Below, piece after piece: positions 33,732-43,430 of a DNA stretch of 64,000 nt. The notes below the pieces were generated by a model. It saw only the letters and a list, made by a program, of their open reading frames with translations, had not been told where the DNA came from and searched no databases. Position 1 is the stretch's first letter, and the number at the start of each line of letters is the position of its first letter. Source of the DNA: PHAA01 sp034927445 (lineage in GTDB: Bacteria > Bacillota > Syntrophomonadia > Syntrophomonadales > Syntrophomonadaceae). The position numbers were made by a program, and so were the translations under genes. The stretch covers positions 10,974 through 74,973 of the forward strand of contig JAYFPZ010000027.1 of NCBI GenBank assembly GCA_034927445.1, in the 5' to 3' direction.

Positions 33732-34298
33732 TTAATTAACCTCAGTATAATTTAAGTTTTCTGTTGAATATTCAAAAGCGTTAATATTATCCATATTTCC
33801 TGATAACCAAGATTTATGGACATCTTGAGGTAAAATTATGGGCATACGCTCATGAATAAAAGAAATACTAGTTGAAGCTGGTCTGGTCAGGATAACAAAG
33901 CGTGGGGTTAAACTATCTCACTCTATCCGATATACACCAGCCATGTAGATAATATTGCCTATTCCAATTGTATATTTCTGCTTTTTCTTGCCTTTGGTTT
34001 CCCATTCGTAAAAATAACTTGCTGGTATTAAACATCTATTAGCTTTGCGAAACATAGTCTTCTCATACATGGTTTCAATCCGCGCATTAATAATTTGGCC
34101 TTTGTTATCATACCGATAAAAGCCCCATTTCATCAGAGATACAGATTGCGGGGTTATGATAGGTACAATATCTGTAGGGAATATCTCACCTGTTTTCATT
34201 TCATTTAAATCAGTGTTATCTTTATGGCGCTCTTGCACTTCCTTAATGATCTTTTGAATCTCTTCATCTTCAAGCGAAATGTAATACCTGCCACACAT
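33732..34298 (-). pseudogene. SRAP/YedK (HMCES) gene interrupted by TGA
   Basis: SRAP proteins crosslink to abasic sites in single-stranded DNA via Cys2. MCGRYYIS, INARIET and SYFYEWET carry Cys, Asn and Glu of the active site. An in-frame TGA at 33918-33920 follows GVYRIE; the same frame then continues with FVILTRPAS and FIHERMPIILPQ, which holds the active-site His, to a stop at 33732-33734. The truncated 126-residue product would lack that His. A point nonsense mutation, sequencing error or recoding are the options. Confidence 0.8.
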
Positions 34299-34310
34299 GC
34301 TAATACCCCT

Positions 34311-35549
34311 TTAAAAGTATCCCACTGGATGGATGATATGATCATCTTTAGGGTTAAGTTTGCCAAGTTCTCGGTCAGAAAGCATCACTGCACGCTGTAA
34401 ACTGAGATTGCCAAACCGTCTACGAATATCATCTATCGTAGATTCTAAATGTTCAAGCTTCAGGCGTTGTTCCTCATTATCGAAAAATGATAACTGTATA
34501 CTATTGTTGGCTGATATAAGGCCATATCCCCTTACCCCTATAGTCCGGATTGGCTTAACCCATGAATAATTAGCCTTAAATATTGCCATAGCAGCATCAT
34601 GAATCTCGCTGCTTAAATCCGTTGCTCTCTGCTGTTTTTGCTGACGTGTTATAGAAAAAAGTTCATTGTCTCTAACGTATATTTCCACAGTAGTACATTT
34701 AAGTCCTTGCTCCCGTAAACGCATTGATACCGATTCACACAAGGCATAAAGCACAATACTCACATCCGTATCATTCTTTAAATCACGTGGGGTTGTGCTG
34801 CTGTTTCCAATTGATTTTATAATGGCTTCTGTACCCATACGGGTTACTGGTGATTCATCATATCCATTGGCAAAAACCCAAAGGAATTCGCCCCATTTAC
34901 CTAAGAATGCTCTTAAGTATTGTGGCTTGGCATTGGCAATATCTCCAATGGTGCTAATACTACGATTATAAAGCTTTTTTTGTGTAGCTTTGCCCACATA
35001 TAACAAGTCTCCCGCTGGTAAAGGCCAAACAACTTGCTGATAGTTATCATGGTTTATAATTGTAGTGGCATCGGGCTTTTTCATATCGGAGCCAAGCTTT
35101 GCAAAGATTTTGTTCCAACTGACACCGATAGATACCGTAACCCCTAGTTCAGCCTTAACACGTTCTCTTATCTCATTGGCTATGCGTTCACCAGTTCCAT
35201 AAATACTGCTCCCTGTCACATCTAACCATGATTCATCAAGCCCAAAAGGTTCGATTTGATCAGTGTAATGAGAGTATATTTTTCTAACTAACCTTGAATA
35301 TTTAAGATATAAAGGGAAATTCGGCGGGACAACAACCAAGTTAGGACACTTTTGCACTGCTTGCCAAATCGCTTCACCAGTTTTAATGCCAGTAGATTTA
35401 GCTAAATAGTTTTTGGCTAGTACAATACCATGCCTGGCTGACGGATCACCACATACCGCAACTGGACAATTACGAATTTTAGGCCTATAAAGGCACTCGA
35501 CAGAAGCATAAAAATTATTGAGGTCAGAATGAAGGATGACTCTTTCCAT
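34311..35549 (-). CDS. dinB: Y-family translesion DNA polymerase
   Basis: 412 residues. Catalytic carboxylates sit in LHSDLNNFYASVE and FGLDESWLDVT; the helix-hairpin-helix region, thumb and little finger follow, with a C-terminal HPVGYF lacking a clear beta-clamp motif. It is a Pol IV/UmuC-like lesion-bypass enzyme. The promoter carries a LexA box, so induction by DNA damage is expected, perhaps coordinated with element mobilisation. SRAP and a small gene follow in the same transcript. Confidence 0.92.
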   Translation of the reverse strand: MERVILHSDLNNFYASVECLYRPKIRNCPVAVCGDPSARHGIVLAKNYLAKSTGIKTGEAIWQAVQKCPNLVVVPPNFPLYLKYSRLVRKIYSHYTDQIEPFGLDESWLDVTGSSIYGTGERIANEIRERVKAELGVTVSIGVSWNKIFAKLGSDMKKPDATTIINHDNYQQVVWPLPAGDLLYVGKATQKKLYNRSISTIGDIANAKPQYLRAFLGKWGEFLWVFANGYDESPVTRMGTEAIIKSIGNSSTTPRDLKNDTDVSIVLYALCESVSMRLREQGLKCTTVEIYVRDNELFSITRQQKQQRATDLSSEIHDAAMAIFKANYSWVKPIRTIGVRGYGLISANNSIQLSFFDNEEQRLKLEHLESTIDDIRRRFGNLSLQRAVMLSDRELGKLNPKDDHIIHPVGYF

Positions 35550-35568
35550 CCATGAACAACACCTTGCA

Positions 35569-35580
35569 GAACATTTGTTC
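35569..35580. promoter_or_regulatory. LexA (SOS) box GAACATTTGTTC
   Basis: Matches the Firmicute LexA core GAAC-N4-GTTC as a perfect palindrome, 20 bases upstream of dinB and just downstream of its -10. Confidence 0.85.
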
Positions 35581-35584
35581 TATT

Positions 35585-35613
35585 ATGATAGCATTGTGAT
35601 TTAAGCCAAGCAA
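35585..35613 (-). promoter_or_regulatory. dinB promoter
   Basis: TTGCTT and TATCAT are separated by 17 bases on the minus strand, with the LexA box overlapping the start region. Confidence 0.7.
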
Positions 35614-35647
35614 CTGGAAAAATTAACATGTATTTACCTAGAAATTA

Positions 35648-35668
35648 AAAAAAGCCCCCTAGAGGGCA
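35648..35668 (-). terminator. Terminator after the integrase
   Basis: Stem GCCC / GGGC (GCCCTCTAGGGGGC) followed by a T run on the minus strand. Confidence 0.75.
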
Positions 35669-35701
35669 AGTAGGCTGCTCTTTATCAATTTTTATCTATA
35701 T

Positions 35702-36634
35702 CTAACCTAGCGGATTAAACTTCTTAAATTTATCCTTTAAATCATTTTCAAAGATGTGAACATATCTCTGAGTTGTTTGAATAGATTTGTGACGCATCAG
35801 CTGCTGAATTTCAAATACATTATAATTCTGCGAAGTTACCGCTTTGCTACAAAAATAGTGTCTTGCAGTATGAGGCGATATACGAGGCATATTTTTAAAT
35901 ATCCGTTTAGTTTTTGGGTCTTCTATCATATGCTTTTTAACTCGCTTAAAAACTTGCGCAACACCATTTTCTCCAAGCCTTTCTCCCTTCCGATTAATAA
36001 ACACATATTCGGGTAATTTCTTAAATTTCTGTTCCACTACGGTTTGATAGTCCAACAAAACGTTTTCTAATTCTTCATTAATGAAAACCTTAACCTCTTT
36101 TCGCTGTTTCCCAAATACCCGCATTTCACCTTCTTTAAAGTCAATCTTAACCCATTGAAGGTTTGATATCTCACCAAGCCGTAAACCACTAAGCAAGAGG
36201 GTTTTGAATATCGTATAGTCCCGATAGCCAAAGAATGTATTTAGTTGCAGTTTAAACGACGCAAAATAATTTAACATGGCATCCACCTGCTGGTCATTAA
36301 ATACTTGTATTTCAGGCTTTCTGTTCTGGTATTTAATTTTTTTAGCAGGTGATTCTTTAATTACATTTTCTTCAACTAAGAAATTGAAGAAGGTTTTTAA
36401 AATTCTAAGTTTAAAATCTAGGCTTCCAGGCTTATTACCCCTTTCGTCCCTGCAATATAACAGAAAGCCTTTAATCACATTGCTAGTAATATCAGCAACA
36501 TCAATTATCTGATCATCTGAACAATACTTTTGAAATTGCTTGAAGAGTTCTTCATAATTCTCCATAGTTTTTTCAGATACATCTTCAAAGGTCTTTTGCT
36601 GGTAAAAATTTCTAATTGCCATTTGTAATATCAT
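35702..36634 (-). CDS. int: Site-specific integrase (tyrosine recombinase)
   Basis: 310 residues. N-terminal SAM-like domain (TMENYEELFKQFQKYCSD) then the catalytic domain with Arg in LLSGLRLGEISNLQW, Lys in RVFGKQRKEVKV, SPHTARHYF, MRHKSIQTTQRYVHI. All catalytic residues are visible. It lies 272 bases from attR, the usual arrangement for tRNA-targeting elements, and is read away from the tRNA. Confidence 0.94.
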   Translation of the reverse strand: MILQMAIRNFYQQKTFEDVSEKTMENYEELFKQFQKYCSDDQIIDVADITSNVIKGFLLYCRDERGNKPGSLDFKLRILKTFFNFLVEENVIKESPAKKIKYQNRKPEIQVFNDQQVDAMLNYFASFKLQLNTFFGYRDYTIFKTLLLSGLRLGEISNLQWVKIDFKEGEMRVFGKQRKEVKVFINEELENVLLDYQTVVEQKFKKLPEYVFINRKGERLGENGVAQVFKRVKKHMIEDPKTKRIFKNMPRISPHTARHYFCSKAVTSQNYNVFEIQQLMRHKSIQTTQRYVHIFENDLKDKFKKFNPLG

Positions 36635-36905
36635 CCCAATAATCTCCTTCCATGAATTTCCATTAGCCCTTAAAAAAGGCCTTTACTGAAAAATAGCATC
36701 GGGAAAAAACTTGTCAAGGAATTGTAATGCGGGTTTTCGGATTTTAAATATTTTTTCAGAAAAAACAAAAGTCACTTCCTCTCCGTGGATTTACCACATG
36801 GATAGAAAGTGACCTAAAATCTAGAAGTGTGTTTCGGCTTGACCGCCTGTTATTGTTACCAGTTATTGACAGTTTTAGCCTTCACAAATCCCGATATATT
36901 GGACT

Positions 36906-36981
<76 letters not shown>

Positions 36982-36985
36982 GAAA

Positions 36986-37061
36986 TGGTGACCCCTGGGG
37001 GACTCGAACCCCCGTTACCGCCGTGAAAGGGCGGTGTCTTAGACCGCTTGACCAAGGGGCC
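36986..37061 (-). tRNA. tRNA-Glu (TTC)
   Basis: 76 nt with encoded CCA; anticodon loop TTTCACG. Four bases upstream of tRNA-Val in the transcript. Confidence 0.96.
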
Positions 37062-37065
37062 ATTA

Positions 37066-37197
37066 CAGAAGTCGGAAGCCAGATGTATAATGCCGGGAAG
37101 CCGGGTTACCTTCTGGCTAACAACCTCATTTTAGAAAGTCGGAGAACTAAAATCGAATTTAAATCTGGTTTCTTGTCTCCGACCTCTGACTGCTAAT
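37066..37197. repeat. Spacer with REP-like inverted segments
   Basis: Between tRNA-Glu and tRNA-Met. AAGTCGGAGAAC and GTCTCCGACCT are partly complementary, resembling dispersed clostridial GTCGGAG repeats. No gene is seen. Confidence 0.35.
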
Positions 37198-37198
37198 A

Positions 37199-37274
37199 TG
37201 GTGGGCCTACCAGGATTCGAACCTGGGACCAACCGGTTATGAGCCGGTAGCTCTACCAACTGAGCTATAGGCCC
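37199..37274 (-). tRNA. tRNA-Met (CAT)
   Basis: 76 nt with encoded CCA; anticodon loop CTCATAA. The acceptor G1-C72 pair argues for an elongator; a tRNA-Ile2 (modified CAT) cannot be excluded. Confidence 0.9.
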
Positions 37275-37367
37275 GGAGTACTGGAAAAACTCCGCAAGAG
37301 TTAGTATATATAAAATTCCCGCAAAAATCAATAGCATTCATATTTTATTTTTGGGGACTCTTACCAG

Positions 37368-37397
37368 AAAAAAAGCGGTAAATTCAGTACTTACCGC
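37368..37397 (-). terminator. Terminator between tRNA-Asn and tRNA-Met
   Basis: Stem GCGGTAA / TTACCGC followed by T7 on the minus strand, so tRNA-Asn is a separate transcript. Confidence 0.82.
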
Positions 37398-37410
37398 TAA
37401 TGATATCTAA

Positions 37411-37485
37411 TGGCTCCCCGAGTAGGATTCGAACCTACAACCCTCCGGTTAACAGCCGGATGCTCTACCGTTGAGCTATCGAGGA
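37411..37485 (-). tRNA. tRNA-Asn (GTT)
   Basis: 75 nt with encoded CCA; anticodon loop TGTTAAC; acceptor TCCTCGA pairs with TCGGGGA. Confidence 0.96.
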
Positions 37486-37574
37486 AGGACCCAACGAAGC
37501 TTATTATATAATCATTAGGAAGTCCTGTCAATACGACCCATCATAATTTTATAGTGCTTTTGGATCATAGACAG

Positions 37575-38654
37575 TTACTCAATGTAGTCCTTAAGTTTCT
37601 TGCTGCGGGAGGGATGACGGAGCTTCCGCAGAGCCTTGGCCTCAATCTGCCTTATTCTCTCCCGGGTGACTCCAAATTCCTGCCCCACTTCTTCCAAGGT
37701 ACGGGGCCGGCCATCGTCCAAGCCAAATCGCAGGCGCAATACCTTCTCTTCTCTATCCGTCAGGGTGTTCAAAATTCCATCCATATGTTCACGCAACAGT
37801 ACAAAGGAGGCTGATTCCTCCGGAGACTCAGCCTCTTCGTCGGTTATGAAGTCTCCCAGATGGCTGTCGTCTTCTTCACCAATCGGGGTTTCCAGAGAAA
37901 CTGGCTCCTGTGCTACTTTCATAATTTCGATTACTCTCTCAACCGGGATATCCATCTCCTGGCCTACTTCCATAGGGGTAGGTTCCCTCCCCAGGGTCTG
38001 CAGCAGGCTCCGCTGAACCCGCGACAGTTTGTTTATGGTTTCCACCATATGCACCGGTATTCTGATCGTTCGCGCCTGATCGGCTATGGCTCTGGTTATC
38101 GCCTGTCTGATCCACCAAGTGGCATAGGTACTGAACTTAAAGCCCTTACGGTAATCAAATTTTTCTACCGCTTTCATCAAACCCAGATTGCCTTCCTGGA
38201 TTAAATCCAGGAAAAGCATGCCCCGGCCTACATACCGTTTGGCAATGCTTACCACCAGCCTGAGGTTGGCCTCAACCAGTTTGCGTTTGGCCTCTTCATC
38301 GCCGTTTTCAATCAGCAAGGCCAGGTCGATCTCTTCGTTGGCAGTAAGCAACCTTACCCTGCCTATCTCCTTTAGATACATCCGGACCGGGTCATCTATT
38401 TCCACGCCATCGGGTATGATTACTTTTTCGTTTTCGATGCTTTCATGCTCGGTTTCATCAGCATCAGAGTCATTATCTGTTCCCACCACAATTCCCAGAG
38501 TTTGCAGATGCTCAAGAATATCATCCAGAAGGTCAGGCTCCAAATTAAAACTCTGCAGTTCTTCCATGATTTCATCATAAGTCAGATTCTTCTTTTTCTT
38601 TCCCTTTTCGGCTAAAGTACTAATGCTATCTGCCATTTTACGTTCCAGTTTCAT
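37575..38654 (-). CDS. rpoD: RNA polymerase sigma factor RpoD/SigA
   Basis: 359 residues, the vegetative sigma factor. Region 1.1-like N-terminus, region 2 with GFKFSTYATWWIRQAI, region 3 HMVETINKLSRVQR, and region 4 with LEEVGQEFGVTRERIRQIEA. The start overlaps dnaG by four bases, the classic macromolecular-synthesis operon of Firmicutes. It ends 90 bases from the tRNA-Asn gene. Confidence 0.98.
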   Translation of the reverse strand: MKLERKMADSISTLAEKGKKKKNLTYDEIMEELQSFNLEPDLLDDILEHLQTLGIVVGTDNDSDADETEHESIENEKVIIPDGVEIDDPVRMYLKEIGRVRLLTANEEIDLALLIENGDEEAKRKLVEANLRLVVSIAKRYVGRGMLFLDLIQEGNLGLMKAVEKFDYRKGFKFSTYATWWIRQAITRAIADQARTIRIPVHMVETINKLSRVQRSLLQTLGREPTPMEVGQEMDIPVERVIEIMKVAQEPVSLETPIGEEDDSHLGDFITDEEAESPEESASFVLLREHMDGILNTLTDREEKVLRLRFGLDDGRPRTLEEVGQEFGVTRERIRQIEAKALRKLRHPSRSKKLKDYIE

Positions 38655-40444
38655 AGTATCCCCCCTTCCCGGGCAGCCTCGGATAATTTATCAAGTTTCA
38701 AAATATAGTCTAGTACCGAATCGAAATCTCCGGAATCATCCAGGGTTTTTAATTGAGCAAAGGCTTTTTGCCATTGGTGTTCTGCCTTCTTCTGTTCCAC
38801 CCTTATAATAAACTCTTCCACTTCCCTGGCTTCATCTGGATTATGTTTATCAATCAGCATCGCAATTCGTGCGTAATCCGATTCCAAACCTTCATTGGAG
38901 GCTATATGAATCATTTCCTTCATTCTTTTAGTATGATCCCCCTGCAGCTTGTCAAATTTTGCGACTAAGGTCCGATAATTAGGATTGGCAAAGAAATTAA
39001 TACCTATTCTGCGCTTGATTTTGTTAAATACGGTTTCATTTTTCAGCATTGCTGCCAGAATTTTCTCTTGTATACCATAATTACCGTATCTATAATTATC
39101 CCATATTATTTCAATATTATTCCTGTCTTGTCTGCCAGACTTATAATTATAGCCTTTTTGAACTTCCTGTGAAACCAGGTTTTCTTCCACCCTGAGTTTT
39201 CGCGCCAGCATTTTGAGGTAGTGGTCTTTCTCAAGCGCGCTGGACAGGCTGCTGATATCCTGTTTAAGCAAATTGATGATGTTAATTTTCGCATCCAGAT
39301 CAAGAACTACAGCAGCACTAAGATATCGGTTTAGTTTAAATTCTATATCACTATATCCATTATTCGTTATATACTGCCAAAATCCCTCTTTCCCATAATA
39401 ATCTATATATTCATCGGGATCCTTGCCCGGAGGCAGACTGATTACCTCAACTTTTACATCTGCTTCCTTCAGAACCGTTATAGCTCTGAGAGTCTCCCGC
39501 TGACCGGCTTCATCACCGTCATAAAGAATAACTGCCTTTTCCGTATACCTGCGCAACAACCGGGCCTGGTCCTCGGTCAAGGCTGTGCCCAGAGAAGCTA
39601 CCACATTTTTAATACCGGTTTGCTGCATTTTTATGCAGTCCATATAGCCTTCAACCAGAATGGCGCTGTTTTTCTCCCTGATGTTTTCGCGAGCCTGAGC
39701 CAGCCCGTAGAGATTTTTTCTTTTGGAGAATAAATCAGTCTCCGCCGTGTTCAAATATTTGGGGTGGCTGTCTCCCATGCTTCTGCCCCCGAATCCCACC
39801 ACATCCATTTGGGTTTGAACTATGGGGAATATGATTCTGTGCCTGAACAAGTCATAAAACCGGTTTTGGTTTTCACTGCGCCGGATCAGACCCGCAGCTT
39901 TTAAGGTTTCCGCCGCAAAGCCCTTTTTCAGCAGATAATCCTGCAGCCGGCTCCATTCATCCGGGGCATAACCCAGCTGAAAAGTCTCCATGGTTTCCCG
40001 AAATATCCCTCTTTTTTCCAGGTAATCCCGGGCCTCCCGGCCCCGATCGCCGCTGAGCAGGGAGTGATAAAACTGGGCGGCCGCATTATTAACGGCAATG
40101 ATCTGTTTGCGTTTGTCGATTACCTTGCGATCCAGGTTACGCTTGATTTCAACTCCGGCCTTGGCCGCCAATACCTCCAGGGCTTCTTTAAAGTCCAAAC
40201 CATCCTTCTTCATTATAAAAGAGAAAATGTTGCCGCCGGCGTGACACCCGAAGCAATAATACATCTGCTTGTCCCGGCTGACACTGAAGGATGCTGTTTT
40301 CTCCTGATGGAAAGGGCACAACCCCCAATAATTATTACCTTTGCGGCTCAACTGAACCGTTTCGGATATTAGTTCGACAATGTCAATTCGGGATTCAATT
40401 TCACGAATGTTTTGATCATCGTCGTATTTTGCCATGGTTTCCAC
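38651..40444 (-). CDS. dnaG: DNA primase DnaG
   Basis: 597 residues. CHC2 zinc finger CPFHQEKTASFSVS ... YYCFGCHAGG at residues 42-70, RNA polymerase core with YLNTAETDLFSKRKNLYGL, the TOPRIM motif VILYDGDEAGQRETLRA, and a helical C-terminal domain that binds DnaB helicase. The start is ATG 40444 or 40435; an RBS-like GGTGGAAACC precedes. Coupled to rpoD. Confidence 0.97.
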   Translation of the reverse strand: METMAKYDDDQNIREIESRIDIVELISETVQLSRKGNNYWGLCPFHQEKTASFSVSRDKQMYYCFGCHAGGNIFSFIMKKDGLDFKEALEVLAAKAGVEIKRNLDRKVIDKRKQIIAVNNAAAQFYHSLLSGDRGREARDYLEKRGIFRETMETFQLGYAPDEWSRLQDYLLKKGFAAETLKAAGLIRRSENQNRFYDLFRHRIIFPIVQTQMDVVGFGGRSMGDSHPKYLNTAETDLFSKRKNLYGLAQARENIREKNSAILVEGYMDCIKMQQTGIKNVVASLGTALTEDQARLLRRYTEKAVILYDGDEAGQRETLRAITVLKEADVKVEVISLPPGKDPDEYIDYYGKEGFWQYITNNGYSDIEFKLNRYLSAAVVLDLDAKINIINLLKQDISSLSSALEKDHYLKMLARKLRVEENLVSQEVQKGYNYKSGRQDRNNIEIIWDNYRYGNYGIQEKILAAMLKNETVFNKIKRRIGINFFANPNYRTLVAKFDKLQGDHTKRMKEMIHIASNEGLESDYARIAMLIDKHNPDEAREVEEFIIRVEQKKAEHQWQKAFAQLKTLDDSGDFDSVLDYILKLDKLSEAAREGGIL

Positions 40445-40518
40445 CTACTATTCTATATAGATAGGAAAATCCCTTTTTAATTTCAAAGAAAAAATCAGAT
40501 TTCAGATTGCTATAATAT

Positions 40519-41625
40519 TCACCATGTAACCGGGTCCTTGATTTCAAAACCCCTACCTGCTCCCGGCACCAGTGATCGGGGAATGTATATATCTTTAAAG
40601 AGGCTGATGCAGTAAGCATCACTCATACCGGATATATAATCCACGACCGCTCTCTCCATCCCTTCTTCATCAGCTATCTGCAAATAGAGCGGACTCATTT
40701 TCTCGGGGAACTTTTTATAGTAATCGTAAAGGTGTTCAATAATAAACATGGCCCGGCTTCTCTCGGCCTGGCATACCGACCCTCGATATATGGTTTCAAA
40801 CATGAACTCCCGCAACCCCAATAAAGCTCGTTCAGTTTCCGGTCCCGGTTCCACTACCGGAGCCGCATCAGTGTTTAGCAAGTTCCGGGAATGATCAATG
40901 GTATCGATTACCAGGGTCGCAATCCTCTGGCTGTGGGTAGTCCCTAATACCTTCAGGAATTCACCGGGAATTTGATCAAGGGTCAGTAATCCCGCCCTGA
41001 TGGCATCATCTATATCGTGCTGAACATATGCAATCTTGTCACTGATCCGGATAACCTGCCCCTCCAGGGTAGCGGCCCGGGGAGCGATTTTTCCATAACC
41101 GCTGTGATGTAAAACTCCATCCAAAACTTCCGCGCTCAGGTTTAATCCGCTGCGTTCCCCCCGGTGCTGTTCAATCCGGGTTAAAACCCTGACACTATTC
41201 TCATTATGGCGAAAGTTCCCCCCCGTCAATTCGTTCAGTATTTGTTCGCCGGCATGGGCAAACGGAGTATGCCCAACATCATGCCCCAGAGCTATGGCTT
41301 CTATCAGATCAAGATTGAGGTTTAGACCTGCACCGATGGTCTTGGCGATCTGATTGACTTCCAGGGTATGGGTCAGGCGGGTACGGTAATGGTCGCCGGG
41401 CGGAGCCACAAAAACCTGGGTTTTATGTTTTAATCTCCGAAAAGATTTGGAGTGTACTATCCTATCCCGGTCAATCATAAAACAGGTCCGGATCGGATCG
41501 GGCTCTTCCTTAATCTTCCTCCCCGCAGACCGGCCGGCCAGGGTAGCCTGGGGGGCAAGCCCGGATAATTCACGTTCTTCGATTTCTTCCCGCACCGTCA
41601 CTTTTCTCACCTCATTTATAATCAA
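40519..41625 (-). CDS. dgt: dGTPase-like HD phosphohydrolase
   Basis: 368 residues, deoxyguanosinetriphosphate triphosphohydrolase-like protein. HD metal residues are visible in RTRLTHTLEV and ALGHDVGHTPFAHAGEQIL, then HNENSVRVLT and SDKIAYVQHDIDDAIRA. Such proteins trim dNTP pools. Adjacent to dnaG, a common order in Clostridia. The start MIINEVRKVTVREEIEER may be a few codons too long. Confidence 0.92.
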   Translation of the reverse strand: MIINEVRKVTVREEIEERELSGLAPQATLAGRSAGRKIKEEPDPIRTCFMIDRDRIVHSKSFRRLKHKTQVFVAPPGDHYRTRLTHTLEVNQIAKTIGAGLNLNLDLIEAIALGHDVGHTPFAHAGEQILNELTGGNFRHNENSVRVLTRIEQHRGERSGLNLSAEVLDGVLHHSGYGKIAPRAATLEGQVIRISDKIAYVQHDIDDAIRAGLLTLDQIPGEFLKVLGTTHSQRIATLVIDTIDHSRNLLNTDAAPVVEPGPETERALLGLREFMFETIYRGSVCQAERSRAMFIIEHLYDYYKKFPEKMSPLYLQIADEEGMERAVVDYISGMSDAYCISLFKDIYIPRSLVPGAGRGFEIKDPVTW

Positions 41626-42089
41626 TGAGCGCTTACGCGAATAGATAAAAAAAATCCTTAGCCTTCAAGGTTAAGAATTATTGAACATTAATTAGACATC
41701 TCGCAGTATCTTCTTAAGATTGGTCATTTGCTGACAATAATCCAACCAGGTTAGCCTTTATATTTTCCTCTTCTTAATACTACAATGTGGGTGGCAAATC
41801 CTTTAATTATGTTACAAAATATCTCTGGGATTATTTCATTAATTAAGTCTTTAGTCTGATCTTATAGAAATAGGGGGCTGACATCCGAAATTGTATCCGC
41901 CAGCACCCTATTATATGATACTAAAATCCCTTAACTTATTATGGCGCAAGGCTTTCACACCATTCGTCCTACTTCTCAATTCTCACTTTGTTGTTGATGA
42001 CTGCTTGGCCTGCTCTGGTAAGCGCTAGCGTAAGCTTGACAGCATATATAGTGTTGTAAATGAAGGACGAGAGCACACAAGATGAATTT
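41626..42089. other. Non-coding gap between dgt and the MBL gene
   Basis: No gene is seen. A hairpin at 41871-41911 pairs TAGGGGGCTG with CAGCACCCTA (one mismatch) and may be a terminator. A second weak hairpin (CTTAGCCTT/AAGGTTAAG) lies near 41657. Confidence 0.4.
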
Positions 42090-43070
42090 TCAAGCTGGAT
42101 AGTATCTTAATAATCCGTTGTCTACCTCTTCACGGACATCCCCAGTGTGCATCAAGTGATCCAAATGAGCCAGGCATTCACCTACAGCAAACCATTTTTG
42201 ACTGATTGGGAAGTCATTCCAGTCTTTGGCGCGAATACGCCATGTCATCCGTCCGCTGATCTCAAAGGGCAATAGGCCCGGCTCTTTCCGCACCGCTTCC
42301 AAGCACTCACTCAACCGAATTTCGTGATGCCGCAGCAATTCGTCAATCCGGGAGTGAAAATTTCCTGCGGTTCTATGGGAGGGAAGGGCTGTTTGTACGT
42401 CATAAAGGTATATTCTTCGCAGACTATCCAAATAATGTCCTAAGGAATTTTCACAATTTGTCCAATGAGTAATATTGGGAGTGATATCAAATAAAATATG
42501 GTCACCGGTAAACATTGTCTTTTGCTCTTCCAGCCACAAGCAAAGATGCCCGGGTGTGTGCCCGGGTGTATGAATAATTTCTAAACGATAATCACCCACT
42601 GTCAATACATCTCCGTGGGAAAGGTATTCATACCGGTTGAAATCGGGGTCAGGGGCGAATTTACGGCCAGGATGAGTTTGTGCGGCAGTAGCAATCATTT
42701 CTGCATTGACGCCGGCAGCGACAAGATACTTATCTGTCTGCTCTTCGAGTTCAAAACGGGGATAGCGCGTGAGCCAATTGCGGTCCAGTTCATTAATGAA
42801 TACTCGGCTCTCATTACTGACCACATCCGAAATAAGTCCGGTATGATCGGAGTGAAGGTGGGTCAGAAGCACATCTGTCTCCTCCATGTTAATCCCGGAT
42901 TCATCCAGGCCCGTAAGCAGAGCCTGCCGACATATCTCATGACGGAAGCCGGTATCAATCATAAGGTTGCGTTTTTTGCCTCGAATTAGATAGCAGTTGA
43001 GTTCTTTAAGCGGGTTTTCGGGCAGTGGAATGGGAATGCGATAAATATGTTGCATCACTTCTTGTATCAT
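42090..43070 (-). CDS. MBL-fold metallo-hydrolase
   Basis: 326 residues. The metal-binding signature LLTHLHSDHTGLI and later IIHTPGHTPGHLCLW and FTGDHILFD define the beta-lactamase fold; the C-terminal DHLMHTGDVREE region resembles glyoxalase II-like hydrolases with a winged-helix tail. Substrate unknown. It stands alone between two gaps in an accessory region. Confidence 0.85.
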   Translation of the reverse strand: MIQEVMQHIYRIPIPLPENPLKELNCYLIRGKKRNLMIDTGFRHEICRQALLTGLDESGINMEETDVLLTHLHSDHTGLISDVVSNESRVFINELDRNWLTRYPRFELEEQTDKYLVAAGVNAEMIATAAQTHPGRKFAPDPDFNRYEYLSHGDVLTVGDYRLEIIHTPGHTPGHLCLWLEEQKTMFTGDHILFDITPNITHWTNCENSLGHYLDSLRRIYLYDVQTALPSHRTAGNFHSRIDELLRHHEIRLSECLEAVRKEPGLLPFEISGRMTWRIRAKDWNDFPISQKWFAVGECLAHLDHLMHTGDVREEVDNGLLRYYPA

Positions 43071-43430
43071 GCTGGCTACCTACTTTCTTCGGGGGCATAT
43101 TGATTTTACATTTCTACCTAAGACCTCGATACAAAGGACTGTTTTCTCCGCCTTGTATTAACCTAATCTGATGATAATCACACCAAATCAATTAAGAATC
43201 CCTTGAAATTCCTAAAGCGTTCTGAATATAAAGTGCCATAATTTTATCATAAAGTGTTCCAAAATGAAACGAGATAAGTGCTCCAGTGAACATTTCTTGG
43301 GTACACCCCCTTCTTCACTCTGTCTGCTTACATAAATCCTAAAATCTTAGTGATATGTTCATTAATCGTTTGAACTTCCACATTATAAAGTTCTGCCATT
43401 TTCTGCGTCAGCCAGATATTCTCTCATTTT
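43071..43430. other. Gap containing a gene relic
   Basis: Apart from the RhuM-like relic at 43328-43417, no intact gene is seen. The region is AT-rich and reads as decayed coding sequence. Confidence 0.4.
43328..43417 (-). pseudogene. RhuM-family N-terminal relic
   Basis: A 29-residue open stretch reads IWLTQKMAELYNVEVQTINE then HITKIL and a stop, matching the start of virulence RhuM-like DNA-binding proteins (LTQ-x-MAELF ... ISxHI). The rest is missing. A fragment only, probably from an old insertion. Confidence 0.55.
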
